Positions 41,530 through 51,714 are shown, counted from the first letter of the stretch. The stretch: 64,000 bases of DNA from a bacterium (GCA_021796235.1 JAJYOJ010000004.1:18102-82101), one strand, 5' to 3'. Program-made: numbers and translations. Notes: generated by a model from the sequence alone, not told the origin.

Positions 41530-43653
41530 ATGCCACGAACCAAGAGATTAATCCGCGTGCCCTTTCTCAAATTTAAGATCAACAAACAGACGATATTTAA
41601 TATTTTAGGCTTCATTTTAGTCGCTTGTGCACTCATTCTTCTGGTTTCTTTTATAAAAGATTTTGTTTCGACCCCAGCCGACGGCATTTTACTTAATCCG
41701 GTCAATAATATTTTGATCGAAAAAGTTGGAGTTTTATCGATCTTTTTGCCCTTTCTTATCTTTCTTTTTGCGGCGCATTTTTTTAACACAAAAAAATTGC
41801 GGTTTGTAAAACCCAATATAAGTTTTGGACTGCTATTGGTTTTTATCGCGCTGCTCGGGATTACCCAGTCCGGACAGTTCGGTCAGTTAATTTTTAGCAA
41901 TTTATCTGCCGATCTTACGCAGGCCGGAGCGATTATAATTCTTGCGGCTACCTTTCTTATCGGTCTGATACTTTTTCTGGACACGTCGATCGATGTTTTT
42001 TTGCTTTTTGTTATCGATATCGTGAAAGGAGTTTTTTCATTTTTTAAAAACTATTTTTTCCGGAGCGCGGGAGAGGTTGAGAAAGGGAAAGAAAAAAGCA
42101 GGGCTAAAGAGGAGTTCATTCTTGAAAAAAAACCGTTTGAAAAAAAAGATCTGCCGGTGCTAGCCGGCTCTCCAACGGCAAAGCCGATTACAATTCGGCC
42201 AATCAGTGCCAGTTCAAAGTCAACCTGGGTTTATCCTCCCTTATCCCTTCTTACCGATGTTGCTCAAGAAAAAGCAGATAGAGGCGATGTAAACGGGAAC
42301 GCTGGCAAAATCGAAAGGACGTTAGATAGCTTCGGTATTAGGGCAAAGGTTGCCGACGTTAATTACGGTCCAACTGTTACTCAATATGCATTATCGATCA
42401 CAATGGGTACCAAGCTATCGCGTATCACGGCTTTGTCCAACGATTTGGCACTGGCACTGGCCGCCCCAACCGGTCAGGTAAGAATCGAGGCGCCAATTCC
42501 TGGTCGCTCGATGGTAGGCATTGAGATTCCGAACATCAAACCGGAAATTGTTACCTTAAAAAAGCTTTTAGCCGATCAGACGATGATATCGAGTAATGAC
42601 CCACTACTTGTGCCTTTAGGATTAGATGTTGCCGGAAAACCCCAGGCGGCGAGTATCGACAAAATGCCGCATGTCCTTATCGCCGGAACAACCGGAAGCG
42701 GAAAATCAGTTATCCTGAACGCCTGGATAAGCACATTTCTTTTTCGGGTTAGACCGGAAGATCTGAGACTTATTTTAGTTGATCCAAAACGTGTTGAGTT
42801 AACAGCCTATAATGGTATCCCGCACCTTCTTACCGAAGTAGTTGTCGAACCCGAACGTATTATATCGGCACTTCGCTGGACGGTTTTGGAAATGGAAAAC
42901 CGCTATAAAGAGTTTGCCAAAGTTGGAGCGAGAAACATTGAAAGTTTCAACTTAACGCCGGGCGTAGAAAAAAAACCTTACATAATATTCGTTATTGATG
43001 AATTGGCAGATCTGATGATTTTTGCGCCGGGTGACGCAGAAGATTTGATAACCAGAATTGCGCAGATGGCGCGGGCAACCGGCATCCATTTGATTTTAGC
43101 AACTCAGCGGCCATCGGTTGACGTAATCACCGGTCTTATGAAGGCCAACATCCCGTGTCGGATTGCCTTTAACGTTTCTTCCATGATTGATTCGCGCGTT
43201 ATTATTGATATGCCGGGTGCGGAAAAACTTTTAGGCAAAGGTGATATGTTATTTTTGCCTCCTGATCAAGCCAAGCCTAGGAGAATTCAAGGTCCTTTCA
43301 TCACTGAAAAAGAGGTAAATCAACTTGTTAAATTCTTAAAGACGCAAACTCCGGAAGTTCATTACACCGAAGAAATCACCACTCAGGACATAAATTTTGT
43401 CCCGGGTCGCGGAGGGACAATGGTTGTTGCATCCGACGAAAAAGATCCGTATTTCAATCAAGTAGTTGAAGTTATTTCGCAAATGGATAAGGCATCATCT
43501 TCCTTGCTTCAGCGCAAGTTTAAAATCGGCTATTCGCGGGCCGCGAGGCTGCTTGATCAGCTGGAAGCGGAAGGATATGTTGGTCCGGCCGAGGGATCAA
43601 AACCAAGAGAGGTACTTCGCCGCAGCGCTCAAGTTGAGACTCCGCAAGAGTAG
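41530..43653 (+). CDS. ftsK: DNA translocase FtsK/SpoIIIE
   Basis: FtsK pumps chromosomal DNA at the division septum. The 707-residue protein begins MPRTKRLIRVPFLKFK, has four membrane helices within residues 20-180, a short linker (much shorter than in E. coli), the motor with Walker A AGTTGSGKSV, the DPKRVELTAYNGIPHL segment, Walker B YIIFVIDELADLM and ATQRPSVDVITGLMKANIP, and a C-terminal winged-helix gamma domain (KASSSLLQRKFKIGYSRAARLLDQLE) that reads KOPS-like sites. It is convergent with mraY. Confidence 0.95.
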   Translation: MPRTKRLIRVPFLKFKINKQTIFNILGFILVACALILLVSFIKDFVSTPADGILLNPVNNILIEKVGVLSIFLPFLIFLFAAHFFNTKKLRFVKPNISFGLLLVFIALLGITQSGQFGQLIFSNLSADLTQAGAIIILAATFLIGLILFLDTSIDVFLLFVIDIVKGVFSFFKNYFFRSAGEVEKGKEKSRAKEEFILEKKPFEKKDLPVLAGSPTAKPITIRPISASSKSTWVYPPLSLLTDVAQEKADRGDVNGNAGKIERTLDSFGIRAKVADVNYGPTVTQYALSITMGTKLSRITALSNDLALALAAPTGQVRIEAPIPGRSMVGIEIPNIKPEIVTLKKLLADQTMISSNDPLLVPLGLDVAGKPQAASIDKMPHVLIAGTTGSGKSVILNAWISTFLFRVRPEDLRLILVDPKRVELTAYNGIPHLLTEVVVEPERIISALRWTVLEMENRYKEFAKVGARNIESFNLTPGVEKKPYIIFVIDELADLMIFAPGDAEDLITRIAQMARATGIHLILATQRPSVDVITGLMKANIPCRIAFNVSSMIDSRVIIDMPGAEKLLGKGDMLFLPPDQAKPRRIQGPFITEKEVNQLVKFLKTQTPEVHYTEEITTQDINFVPGRGGTMVVASDEKDPYFNQVVEVISQMDKASSSLLQRKFKIGYSRAARLLDQLEAEGYVGPAEGSKPREVLRRSAQVETPQE

Positions 43654-43654
43654 A

Positions 43655-44692
43655 TTATTTCAAAAACGCGATCATGAGACCCAGGGTTGCAAAAAGCAGA
43701 GAAAAAATCCAGAAGCGCATGACTATTTTCGGTTCCTCCCAGCCCTTAAGCTGGAAAAATAAATGAAGGGGAGCAACCGGAAACAGTTTTTTCTTCAAGA
43801 ATTTTTTGGAAAGAATCTGGAAAAGCGAGGTTGCAACTTCGATGACAAAAATTCCTCCGATGATTGGCAGGGAAAAAGTTTTGCCCAAGAGAAGCCCAAC
43901 TACTGCAAAGGTTGCTCCAAAAGAAAGCGCTCCGGTGTCTCCCAAAATTATTCTCGCTGGAAAAACGTTAAAGTACAAAAACGCAATTAATCCACCCAGC
44001 CAGGTTCCAATAAATAAACTGGTAGGAACGTCCAAAATACTGCGGGCCACAACCCAAAAAGAAGCTAGGGCAATCACCAAAACTCCACTTGCCAGGCCAT
44101 CCAGACCGTCAGTAATATTTACGGCATTAGCAAAGGCAACGATAACAAAAGTCGAAAATAAAATAAAATAATAAGAGATATCGTAGACCCCAAAAAAGGG
44201 AACATTAATAAATTTAATTTTTAAATCGGTTACCATCCACCAAGAAACAATCAGGGCAAGAATTATTTCAAGGATTAATTTGTGGCGAAATCGCAGACCA
44301 AAAAACTGGCGGTTCTTCAAGAAAAAAATTTTATTAAGATCGTCAAATATACCAAGAAGCGCAAATGAAATAAAAGTAAATAATAATATTTTTATTTCCG
44401 AAGCTGCCGCCGCATAGTTTGAGGCGATTTTTTTATGAAGGAGGAAAAACATGAGATAAGACAGGCTAAAGAGCACGAGTGTTGTCACTATAAGCAGTAT
44501 TCCTCCGCCGACCGGGACACCTTTTTTATGCTCGTGAAACTTGTCAAAAATCGGAGTCGGCTTGTTGAATATATCCCGGGTTGTTTGGGCTACGCGTTGG
44601 AATTTTAGGTGATAAAGAAAATTTATAAAAGGGACTATAAGGGCAAAATTTACGATAAAAGAAACAAACACCAGGAATAGATAGGTTGACAT
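43655..44692 (-). CDS. mraY: Phospho-N-acetylmuramoyl-pentapeptide transferase MraY
   Basis: MraY makes lipid I from UDP-MurNAc-pentapeptide and undecaprenyl phosphate. The 345-residue polytopic protein has GVPVGGGILLI, the catalytic acidic motif LGIFDDLNKIFF, NAVNITDGLDGLASG and a late ILGDTGALSFGA segment. Ten or so membrane helices are visible. It is the last gene of the minus-strand wall cluster, four bases after the kinase gene. Confidence 0.95.
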   Translation of the reverse strand: MSTYLFLVFVSFIVNFALIVPFINFLYHLKFQRVAQTTRDIFNKPTPIFDKFHEHKKGVPVGGGILLIVTTLVLFSLSYLMFFLLHKKIASNYAAAASEIKILLFTFISFALLGIFDDLNKIFFLKNRQFFGLRFRHKLILEIILALIVSWWMVTDLKIKFINVPFFGVYDISYYFILFSTFVIVAFANAVNITDGLDGLASGVLVIALASFWVVARSILDVPTSLFIGTWLGGLIAFLYFNVFPARIILGDTGALSFGATFAVVGLLLGKTFSLPIIGGIFVIEVATSLFQILSKKFLKKKLFPVAPLHLFFQLKGWEEPKIVMRFWIFSLLFATLGLMIAFLK

Positions 44693-44695
44693 ATT

Positions 44696-45046
44696 TTAGA
44701 TGATCTTAGGAATGAAAATAACACAGGCCACCAAGAAGGCAAAAATTGCAAAAACCAGTACGGAGGCGGCTGAGACGTCTTTGGCAATTTTTATCTCGGG
44801 ATTCCAGTCCTTGTGGATTGCGTCAATGGTTTCTTCAATTGCTGTATTTATTGTCTCAACTGCTAAACCGCAACCTATCAACACCAGAATAATTAAAAAT
44901 TCATAATAAGATATTTTCAAAAAAAAACCAAAAGCTAGAGCCAAAAAAGAAAGGGCAAGATGAATTTTGAAATTTCTCTGGGTTGTAATCACCCAGATAA
45001 GTCCGGAAATTGCATTCTTGAATGAAATTGCGTGTTCCTTAATCAT
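44696..45046 (-). CDS. Undecaprenol / diacylglycerol kinase (DgkA family)
   Basis: A 116-residue trimeric-type membrane kinase. The family core GLAVETINTAIEETIDAI (catalytic Glu and Asn) and EIKIAKDVSAASVLV are both present with three membrane helices. Gram-positive-type members phosphorylate undecaprenol, which would recharge the lipid carrier used by MraY next door. The four-base overlap with yvcK supports a joint role. Confidence 0.92.
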   Translation of the reverse strand: MIKEHAISFKNAISGLIWVITTQRNFKIHLALSFLALAFGFFLKISYYEFLIILVLIGCGLAVETINTAIEETIDAIHKDWNPEIKIAKDVSAASVLVFAIFAFLVACVIFIPKII

Positions 45047-46026
45047 AAAATTAGTTTTTCAATAACTTTTGCAAGCTTAGACGTGTCATGACGCAAAATG
45101 CTTCGTACTCTTGGATCAACAAACTTCTCGGTTTGAGGTTTTTGATGCTCTCGTATATCAACCAAATCAGCTTTCATAGTTTTTCCTTTAAAATTCTGTG
45201 AGTTAATATCGTTTACGACAATTTCTTCGTTAGCCCTTTTATACCAGTCTACAATAGAATCAGGAATATTACCAGTATTCAAAATTAAAAAATCGGGCTT
45301 TCTGCCTAAATACCTCTCTATATCTTGCAAGTGATCGGAAGCTTTATAATGAGTCGTTTGTCCCGATTTGGTCATAAGATTCATAATATAAATTATTTTT
45401 GTTTTGGCTTTTTCCACTACGTCCTTAACTCCTTCAACCAAAAGTATAGGTATGATACTGGTATAAAGATCGCCCGGGCCAATTATAAGATAGTCTGAAT
45501 AAAGAATTCTTTTAAGAGCTTTTGGGTTGGCTGCTACGCTTGGTTCAAGAAAAGCCTTAATAACCTTAGTTTTTTCGGAAAAATTTTTATCAATATTGCC
45601 TTCGGTCTTAACCAAGGCGCCGCTTTCATACCGTACACACATATTGGTTTTTTCGTAGGTAATTGGAAAAACTTTCCCTTTGGTTTTTAAAACATTGTTT
45701 GCCGAATCTATAACTTCATCGTAGCTACTTGAAACTTTTTCCAAGGCCGACAAAAAAATATTGCCAAAATTGTGACCGGCCAGATCGCCCGACTCAAAAC
45801 GATAAAGAAATAGTTTACGCCAGAGCAGAGGAGCATCAGATAAAGCTACCAGGCATTGGCGCAGATCACCGGGTGGCAGGACCCCAAGTTGGTCGCGCAG
45901 TCGTCCGGTTGATCCACCTGAATCCATCATGCTGACAACAGCTGCTAAATCTACATTGTAATTTTTTAAGCCGGAGAGGACGACAAATGTTCCAGTTCCT
46001 CCTCCTAGTACCGTAACTTTTTTCAT
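45043..46026 (-). CDS. YvcK/GlmR-family UDP-sugar-binding regulator
   Basis: A 327-residue CofD-like Rossmann protein: VTVLGGGTGTFVVLSGLKN, SMMDSGGSTGRLRDQ, LPPGDLRQCLVALS, NFGNIFLSAL and IGPGDLYTSIIP. In Bacillus, YvcK (GlmR) binds UDP-GlcNAc and steers carbon to the wall, stimulating GlmS. It overlaps the nucleotidyltransferase gene by four bases, so precursor supply and control are coupled here. Confidence 0.92.
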   Translation of the reverse strand: MKKVTVLGGGTGTFVVLSGLKNYNVDLAAVVSMMDSGGSTGRLRDQLGVLPPGDLRQCLVALSDAPLLWRKLFLYRFESGDLAGHNFGNIFLSALEKVSSSYDEVIDSANNVLKTKGKVFPITYEKTNMCVRYESGALVKTEGNIDKNFSEKTKVIKAFLEPSVAANPKALKRILYSDYLIIGPGDLYTSIIPILLVEGVKDVVEKAKTKIIYIMNLMTKSGQTTHYKASDHLQDIERYLGRKPDFLILNTGNIPDSIVDWYKRANEEIVVNDINSQNFKGKTMKADLVDIREHQKPQTEKFVDPRVRSILRHDTSKLAKVIEKLIL

Positions 46027-47273
46027 GGTTTATTTTTTTTGTTTTTTCCTTGGAAGATAAAACGGTCTTCTGCTACGTCTTCGGTTATTACTTCACCTGG
46101 TCCGACGTATGTACCGGCTCCGATTTTAACGCCCGGCAGGATAACCGCTCCAACTCCGATTTTTGCAGCTTCGCCAATTAACGTCCCGAGCTTTACTAAT
46201 CCCGTATTGATTTTTGTTCCGTTAACAGCCGATGCTATCGATTTACCATCAAACCTGAAGTTAGCGGTTTGCGCTCCTGCGCCCATGAAGACATTTTCGT
46301 CGAGAACAGAGTCTCCGACATAATTCCGATGCAGCATTACGTTGTCGCCCAAATAGGAGCGGGTCACCTCGCTATAACCGCCGATAAGGCAATTACTGCC
46401 GATATGGCTGGCTCTCACCAGCGCAAAATCTCCGATAACGGTGTTATCGCCAATATCGGTTGGTCCAACCACTTTAGCAGTTGCTGCGATCTTAACATTT
46501 TTACCAACTCTGATCTGATCTTTTTTTAAAGCGTTTAAAAAGTAATTCATGACAGTTAGGACCTGCCAGGGGAATTTGAGAGTGCGGTAATAGCCGTCGT
46601 ACTGAATATAAACGCTTTTTTTTTCGTCTCCAGCTGCGGCATATTTGTTAATTCCTGAGATATAAGCGCTGATATATTTGTTTATTCCTTTTTCATAGTA
46701 ATCGTCGCGGGCGGTTTTAATCGACGCTAAAGCATTGATTAGCGTTGCGAAATCCCCAAAATAATCAACAACCAGTCGAAAAAGGTGGGACGGCATTTTA
46801 TCTTCCCCCGGTTTTTCGATAACTTCTTTTACAACGTCGCCGTCAACTTGCAAATATCCGCCCGGCAGATATTCGGTAACTTCTTTGGCTGTCAAGATAA
46901 GCCTGTATTTATCTTTATTCTCCAAAATCACCGGTAAGAGGTTTTGGTAATCAAAAAAATCGTCGTTATTGAGAACTAATGCTTCACCTGTGACCAGCCC
47001 CTGACAGCTTAGAAGACCGGAAGCTTGTCCTTCGCCTTCCTGTTTAGCTATCTGTATATTTTTTACGTTAAGCTTCTGGACTATTTGTTGAATCTGCGAT
47101 CCGTTTCCTTCATTGACTACAATTATCAATTTTTCCGCATTAGGTAAAAATCTCTCGATCTGATGCTCGGTTACGGTTTTACCCAAAAAGGTAAATAGAT
47201 TTTTGTCACCCAGAGGCCAAAAACGCGTACTTTTACCGGCTGAAAGAATAATGATGTTTTGGAATTTTTTCAT
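46023..47273 (-). CDS. GlmU-like sugar-1-phosphate nucleotidyltransferase with hexapeptide repeats
   Basis: The N-terminal pyrophosphorylase domain reads IIILSAGKSTRFWPLGDKNLF (altered GxGTRM/RxxPK motif), with LVLNNDDFFDY and PGGYLQVDGDVVKEVIEKPG. From about residue 250 a left-handed beta-helix follows (VGPTDIGDNTVIGDFALVRA, GAGAQTANFRFD, GAVILPGVKIGAGTYVGPG). Bifunctional GlmU ends similarly, but the acetyltransferase residues are not fully matched, so UDP-GlcNAc synthesis is likely rather than certain. It belongs to the wall cluster. Confidence 0.8.
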   Translation of the reverse strand: MKKFQNIIILSAGKSTRFWPLGDKNLFTFLGKTVTEHQIERFLPNAEKLIIVVNEGNGSQIQQIVQKLNVKNIQIAKQEGEGQASGLLSCQGLVTGEALVLNNDDFFDYQNLLPVILENKDKYRLILTAKEVTEYLPGGYLQVDGDVVKEVIEKPGEDKMPSHLFRLVVDYFGDFATLINALASIKTARDDYYEKGINKYISAYISGINKYAAAGDEKKSVYIQYDGYYRTLKFPWQVLTVMNYFLNALKKDQIRVGKNVKIAATAKVVGPTDIGDNTVIGDFALVRASHIGSNCLIGGYSEVTRSYLGDNVMLHRNYVGDSVLDENVFMGAGAQTANFRFDGKSIASAVNGTKINTGLVKLGTLIGEAAKIGVGAVILPGVKIGAGTYVGPGEVITEDVAEDRFIFQGKNKKNKP

Positions 47274-47315
47274 AGTTCGATTATACTCACTATGATCCTC
47301 CGCTTGTCGAATGGA

Positions 47316-48638
47316 TCATATTTTTTCTATCCCACCGCCTAAATTTTTAATTTTTTCGACAAAGTTTTCATAGCCGCGTTCAAGAATAGAAACGCCATTT
47401 ATTATCGACTCGCCCTCGGCGGTAAGCGCTGCAATAGCTAGAGTTGCACCGGCTCGCAGGTCGGCGACATTGAGAGCTCCTCCGTGGAGCTTTTGTACCC
47501 CGCGTATTTTAATCGCCTGATTATAAATTTTATTCGGGTCGAAGTTAAAAAAGAAATATTCGGCGGGATTTTTAACCGGAAGTTTGACATATTCGATTTG
47601 CGCGCCGAGCTTCCTCAGTTCTTCAACATAAGAAAAACGGTTTTCAAAAACCCGCTCATGAATTATCGAGGTTCCTTCGGCCTGAGTCATAAGTACAGCC
47701 CAGCTTGGTTGCCAGTCGGTCATGAAACCCGGATGGGGCGATGTTTCAATATTTGTGGCGTGCATTAATCCATTGTTTGCACAGCTAAACCCATTTTTAT
47801 AGATATTAAGTAAAACACCCGCCGCTTTTAGCTTTTTTAGGTAGGGTTCAATTAGATATGTTGCAATATTTTTTATCTCGACCTGACCACCGGTACTTAA
47901 GACAAGAGAACTGAATGTTACAGCTTCATTGCGATCCTGCATGATATAAAAAGGTTTTTTAAATTTCAGTTCCTTTACTCCTTCGATGCTTATTTTTGTT
48001 CCGGTTTTTTTAATTTTTGCTCCTGATTCATTTAAAAATTCAATCAAGTTATCAATTTCCGGTTCTTGAGCAGCATTATCTATATGTATAGTTTCTTTAC
48101 CGTGTAGCGCCAGAAGAATTAAAAGTTCGGTACCGGTATGGGTTGGCTTGTCAAATTTATAGGATCCTTTGACGGGTTGATCCATCTGAGCTTCATAATA
48201 CCCGGTTTCCGAATCATAATTTACCTCAATGCCCAAGGTTTTCATACCGAAAATAATTCTGTCAATCGGTCGGGCGCCAATTCGGCAGCCACCGGGATTG
48301 GGAACAAAACAGTGTCCAAATTTTTTTAGAAGCGGGGCAAAAAGCATAAAAGAAACCCGGATTTTCGCAGCGTATAAAAGGTCAACCCGATTGATTGCAA
48401 GTTCCCGCGGATCGATTTCAACCGTATTTTTGGCTATAAACCTGGCATCAGCGCCAAGCGAGTTTATGAGATTAATTAATTCCTGAACATCGGCAATTCT
48501 TGGGACGTTATGAAGCGTTATTTTTTCATTAAATAAAAGGGAGGCGATCAGCATCTTTAGAGCAGCGTTTTTAGCACCCGAGATCTCAACTGTCCCGGTC
48601 AATTTTTTTCCGCCATTTATGATATAAGAATCTTCCAT
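47316..48638 (-). CDS. murA: UDP-N-acetylglucosamine 1-carboxyvinyltransferase MurA
   Basis: MurA adds enolpyruvate to UDP-GlcNAc, the first committed wall step. The 440-residue protein has GGKKLTGTVEISGAKNAALK at the N-terminus, the active-site loop GGCRIGARPIDRII with the catalytic cysteine (fosfomycin target), TGTELLILLA, HPGFMTDWQPS and LRAGATLAIAALTAEG. The gap of 42 bases to the GlmU-like gene is the longest inside the cluster. Confidence 0.96.
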   Translation of the reverse strand: MEDSYIINGGKKLTGTVEISGAKNAALKMLIASLLFNEKITLHNVPRIADVQELINLINSLGADARFIAKNTVEIDPRELAINRVDLLYAAKIRVSFMLFAPLLKKFGHCFVPNPGGCRIGARPIDRIIFGMKTLGIEVNYDSETGYYEAQMDQPVKGSYKFDKPTHTGTELLILLALHGKETIHIDNAAQEPEIDNLIEFLNESGAKIKKTGTKISIEGVKELKFKKPFYIMQDRNEAVTFSSLVLSTGGQVEIKNIATYLIEPYLKKLKAAGVLLNIYKNGFSCANNGLMHATNIETSPHPGFMTDWQPSWAVLMTQAEGTSIIHERVFENRFSYVEELRKLGAQIEYVKLPVKNPAEYFFFNFDPNKIYNQAIKIRGVQKLHGGALNVADLRAGATLAIAALTAEGESIINGVSILERGYENFVEKIKNLGGGIEKI

Positions 48639-48641
48639 ACT

Positions 48642-49574
48642 TTAAATTACTAAGACCTCTTCTTCTAATTCTACCCCAAATTTTTTTCTAACTTTAGCTT
48701 TAACGTCGGCCAAGATTTTTTTTAGGTCCCGCTGATTTCCCTGACCTTTATTTAATATAAAGTTGGCATGCTTGGGCGAAATAAAAAAACTACCTACGGT
48801 ATAGCCTTTTAAACCGGCCCGATCAATGAGATATCCGGCCGAACTGGTTGAAAGATTTAACCGCTTCTTTTCCCCTTCTGAAATATTGCGGAAAAAGCAG
48901 CCGCTTGAGGCAACGCCAAAGGGTTGAGTATCTTTGCGGTAATTTAACGCAGCCAGAGCTCTTTCTTTCAAAACTTCCGGCTTTTCTTTTTTCAGGCGAA
49001 ACACGGCTTCGAGAAGGATTTCTTTGGTTTTTTGCAAGACGCTTGAGTCGTAACCGAATTGGAAATAGTCTCTATCGACTTTTTTGACGTTCCCGTTTTT
49101 GTCAAGTAAAAAAGCATATAATAGATGATCGCCAAAGTAATTGGGCGGTCGAGTCCATTTAGAGTTCATATAAAGCGCTCCGCCCACTGTTCCCGGGAGA
49201 CCAAGATGATATTCCAACCCTGCATAACCTAAAAGAGTAAGCTCATTTATCAAAAAAGTTACCGGATAGCCAGAAGAGATCGATATTTCGACGTTTTTTT
49301 CATCTCCTTTTACTACTTCTTTATGCTGATACAGATTTCTGATGACTAAACCCTTAATCGTTTTCGAAATAACTGCCAAATTTGATCCGCCACCTAAAAG
49401 AAGAAATGGCAGCTTCAATTTTAAGGCGGCCCTGTAGGCATTTACCAGATCAGCACGCGATTTAGCCTCAAAATAATATTGAGCCTTAGTTTTTGTCCGA
49501 AGCGTCAGGTTGGGGAACAAATCCTTATTTGTTATTAGCCTGTCTTTACCTAAAATTTCCTCAAGCTGTTTCAT
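48642..49574 (-). CDS. murB: UDP-N-acetylenolpyruvoylglucosamine reductase MurB
   Basis: MurB reduces the MurA product to UDP-MurNAc using FAD and NADPH. FAD-binding signatures are LPFLLLGGGSNLAVI and YHLGLPGTVGGALYMNSK; the catalytic serine lies in SSGCFFRNIS and the late Glu in the C-terminal ELEEEVLVI region. GLKGYTVGSFFISPKHANFILN is family-typical. Length 310 is normal. It overlaps murC by four bases. Confidence 0.96.
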   Translation of the reverse strand: MKQLEEILGKDRLITNKDLFPNLTLRTKTKAQYYFEAKSRADLVNAYRAALKLKLPFLLLGGGSNLAVISKTIKGLVIRNLYQHKEVVKGDEKNVEISISSGYPVTFLINELTLLGYAGLEYHLGLPGTVGGALYMNSKWTRPPNYFGDHLLYAFLLDKNGNVKKVDRDYFQFGYDSSVLQKTKEILLEAVFRLKKEKPEVLKERALAALNYRKDTQPFGVASSGCFFRNISEGEKKRLNLSTSSAGYLIDRAGLKGYTVGSFFISPKHANFILNKGQGNQRDLKKILADVKAKVRKKFGVELEEEVLVI

Positions 49575-50980
49575 ACGATTTTGGTTTTTGAGATAAGATC
49601 AATTATATCATCTCCAAGCTTATAGACGTCACCTGCCCCAAGCGTAAAAACTACATCCCCGTTTCTTAAAATATCTTTAAGCTTGTTTAATCCTTCCGAC
49701 TTGGTTTCAACTGCCGCCAGATTATCATTTTGGCTTTTAGCTACGATGTCAGCGGAGGTTAGCGCAAAGTTTTTAGGATTCTCACGGGCTGAAGCAAAGA
49801 TCGGCAAAATAATCGAATAATCAGCCAAGCTAAGACTTTTTGCAAACTCGCTTAAGAATAGCGCGGTGCGGGAATAGGTATGCGGCTGGAAAAGAACAAT
49901 AATTCGGCGTTTAGGAAAACGTTCTCTTGCGGAAGAAAGAATTGTTTCAATTTCCTTGGGATGGTGGGCATAGTCATCAAAGAGATAGGTGTTATTAGCA
50001 AAAAATATTTTTTCAAAACGGCGTTTGGCACCGGAAAAATCTTTTATAGCCTGTTTAATTTCGGAAGATTTGAAACCTAATTCCTGAAGAAGTAGAATTG
50101 CCCCTACTGTATTTAAAATGATTTTTTTGCCGAAAAGCTTAATTGAAAATTGACCTAAGAATTTAGAGTTAAAATAGAGATCAAAACTTGAATCTGTCTC
50201 GGTTGTTTTAACATTTTTGACTAACATATCAGATCGTGCAGAATAACCGTAAGTCTTAAGCTGATCATGACTTATTTCATTTACGAACTGCTCCGATGGC
50301 GGATCGTCTCCACAAAGAATTAATTTTTTACCGGCAAAAAATTTACGGAAAGCTGCGCTGACGTCGTCTAAACTTTCGTACATATCGGGGTGATCAAGAT
50401 CAATATTGGTTGTCAAGATATAGTCCGGGTTGAGATAGTTGAATTTTGGCGTTTTGTCTTCGGGCGGATTCACTCCGTACTCGTCAGCTTCGACGACAAA
50501 GTAATCCAAACCAACAAGATCTCCGCCGGAGATATTATTGAAGCTTGGTGCGCCAACCAAGTAGCTAGGCCTAACTCCCAGCTTAATTAGTGCAAAAGAG
50601 AGTAGAGAAGCAGTATTGGTTTTCCCGTGACTTCCGCAGACTGCAATTTTGGTTTTAAATTTTTCCATCATTTCGCCAATAAGTCGGGTTTGCGCAATAA
50701 TTTTAACGCCGCGTTTTTCTGCTTCCAGAACTATCGGATTCGAAGTTCCGCCATGCGCAGCTGAATAAACAACCAAATCGATATCGGTTGGTAAATCGGC
50801 CGGGCTGAATCCAACCGCGTAGGTTATATGGCCAGACTTGAGAAGATAATCTGTTATAAACTCTTCGGAAACATCTGCTCCGGTTACTGTTTTGCCCATT
50901 TTTTTAAGAATTACTGCCAGATTGGCCATTGCAACCCCCTTTATTCCGATAAAAAAAATATTTTTTACTTTGTCTATCAT
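49571..50980 (-). CDS. murC: UDP-N-acetylmuramate--L-alanine ligase MurC
   Basis: MurC adds the first amino acid of the stem peptide. The 469-residue protein has the N-terminal Rossmann part (NIFFIGIKGVAMANLAVIL), P-loop CGSHGKTNTASLL, the DADEYG-like VVEADEYGVNP, TNIDLDHPDMYES, and the C-terminal DDYAHHPKEIETIL and FQPHTYSRTALF. The Mur-ligase-type Mpl is a related alternative, but the neighbourhood favours MurC. It overlaps pgeF by four bases. Confidence 0.93.
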   Translation of the reverse strand: MIDKVKNIFFIGIKGVAMANLAVILKKMGKTVTGADVSEEFITDYLLKSGHITYAVGFSPADLPTDIDLVVYSAAHGGTSNPIVLEAEKRGVKIIAQTRLIGEMMEKFKTKIAVCGSHGKTNTASLLSFALIKLGVRPSYLVGAPSFNNISGGDLVGLDYFVVEADEYGVNPPEDKTPKFNYLNPDYILTTNIDLDHPDMYESLDDVSAAFRKFFAGKKLILCGDDPPSEQFVNEISHDQLKTYGYSARSDMLVKNVKTTETDSSFDLYFNSKFLGQFSIKLFGKKIILNTVGAILLLQELGFKSSEIKQAIKDFSGAKRRFEKIFFANNTYLFDDYAHHPKEIETILSSARERFPKRRIIVLFQPHTYSRTALFLSEFAKSLSLADYSIILPIFASARENPKNFALTSADIVAKSQNDNLAAVETKSEGLNKLKDILRNGDVVFTLGAGDVYKLGDDIIDLISKTKIV

Positions 50981-51714
50981 GATAGCTTTGTTACAAAACT
51001 GAACATTTCTCCGTACTCGCTTTTTTTGTCACGGCGGAAGGAAAAAAATCTTTTTTTATCACAGCGCGTGCAAAACGGAAAAAAATCAATATTTTCTTTT
51101 TTCAAACCAGCGTTCACTAAAAGAAGATAGTTTAAAAGCATGAGATTTAAATAGCGGACTCCGGCATGCATGTGGAAAATTTTAGCCGAATAGCCGTCAA
51201 ACTCTTCCAGAAAACTATAATATCGGTCGTCATCTATACTATAGCAACAAGAGCCTATCGATGGCCCGATTGCCACTTTTATTGAAGCTTTTTCTGCACC
51301 GTGTTTCAGCATCAATTCAACCATCTTAACTGCAAGTTTTTTTAACGAACCGCGCCAGCCCTGATGTGAGATGCCGATTATACCGGATTTTTTATCGACA
51401 AAAATAATCGGGGCGCAGTCAGCAGTTATCACGGTTAGGATTACATTACTCATCTTAGTTATAACTCCGTCGGTGTCATCCAGATGTTCAATATTCATTT
51501 GCAGTTTTGAGTCAAAAAAAGCAATGTTAGTCGAGTGAATTTGCCCCAGAGTTACAATTTTTTGGTAAGGAATATTGCTGGTTTTGATAAACTCTAAGAT
51601 CCGGGCGATTTGCCGTGCGTCGCCTTGGGCGCGAGTCGCAAAATCAGCCAGGTACTTTCTATCGTTAATAAGAGTCGAAGAAAAAATATTTAAACCGGAA
51701 TCGTAATTAATCAT
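50977..51714 (-). CDS. PgeF/YfiH-family protein (multicopper-oxidase-like purine nucleoside phosphorylase fold)
   Basis: A 245-residue member of the YfiH/YlmD/FAMIN family. Metal ligands and the conserved core are GQIHSTNIAFFD, TVITADCAPIIFVDK, GISHQGWRGSLKKLAVKMVE and GPSIGSCCYSID. In E. coli YfiH (PgeF) prevents misincorporation of serine for alanine by MurC; other members act on purine nucleosides. Here it sits between murC and murE with four-base overlaps on both sides, which supports the wall-quality role. Confidence 0.9.
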   Translation of the reverse strand: MINYDSGLNIFSSTLINDRKYLADFATRAQGDARQIARILEFIKTSNIPYQKIVTLGQIHSTNIAFFDSKLQMNIEHLDDTDGVITKMSNVILTVITADCAPIIFVDKKSGIIGISHQGWRGSLKKLAVKMVELMLKHGAEKASIKVAIGPSIGSCCYSIDDDRYYSFLEEFDGYSAKIFHMHAGVRYLNLMLLNYLLLVNAGLKKENIDFFPFCTRCDKKRFFSFRRDKKSEYGEMFSFVTKLS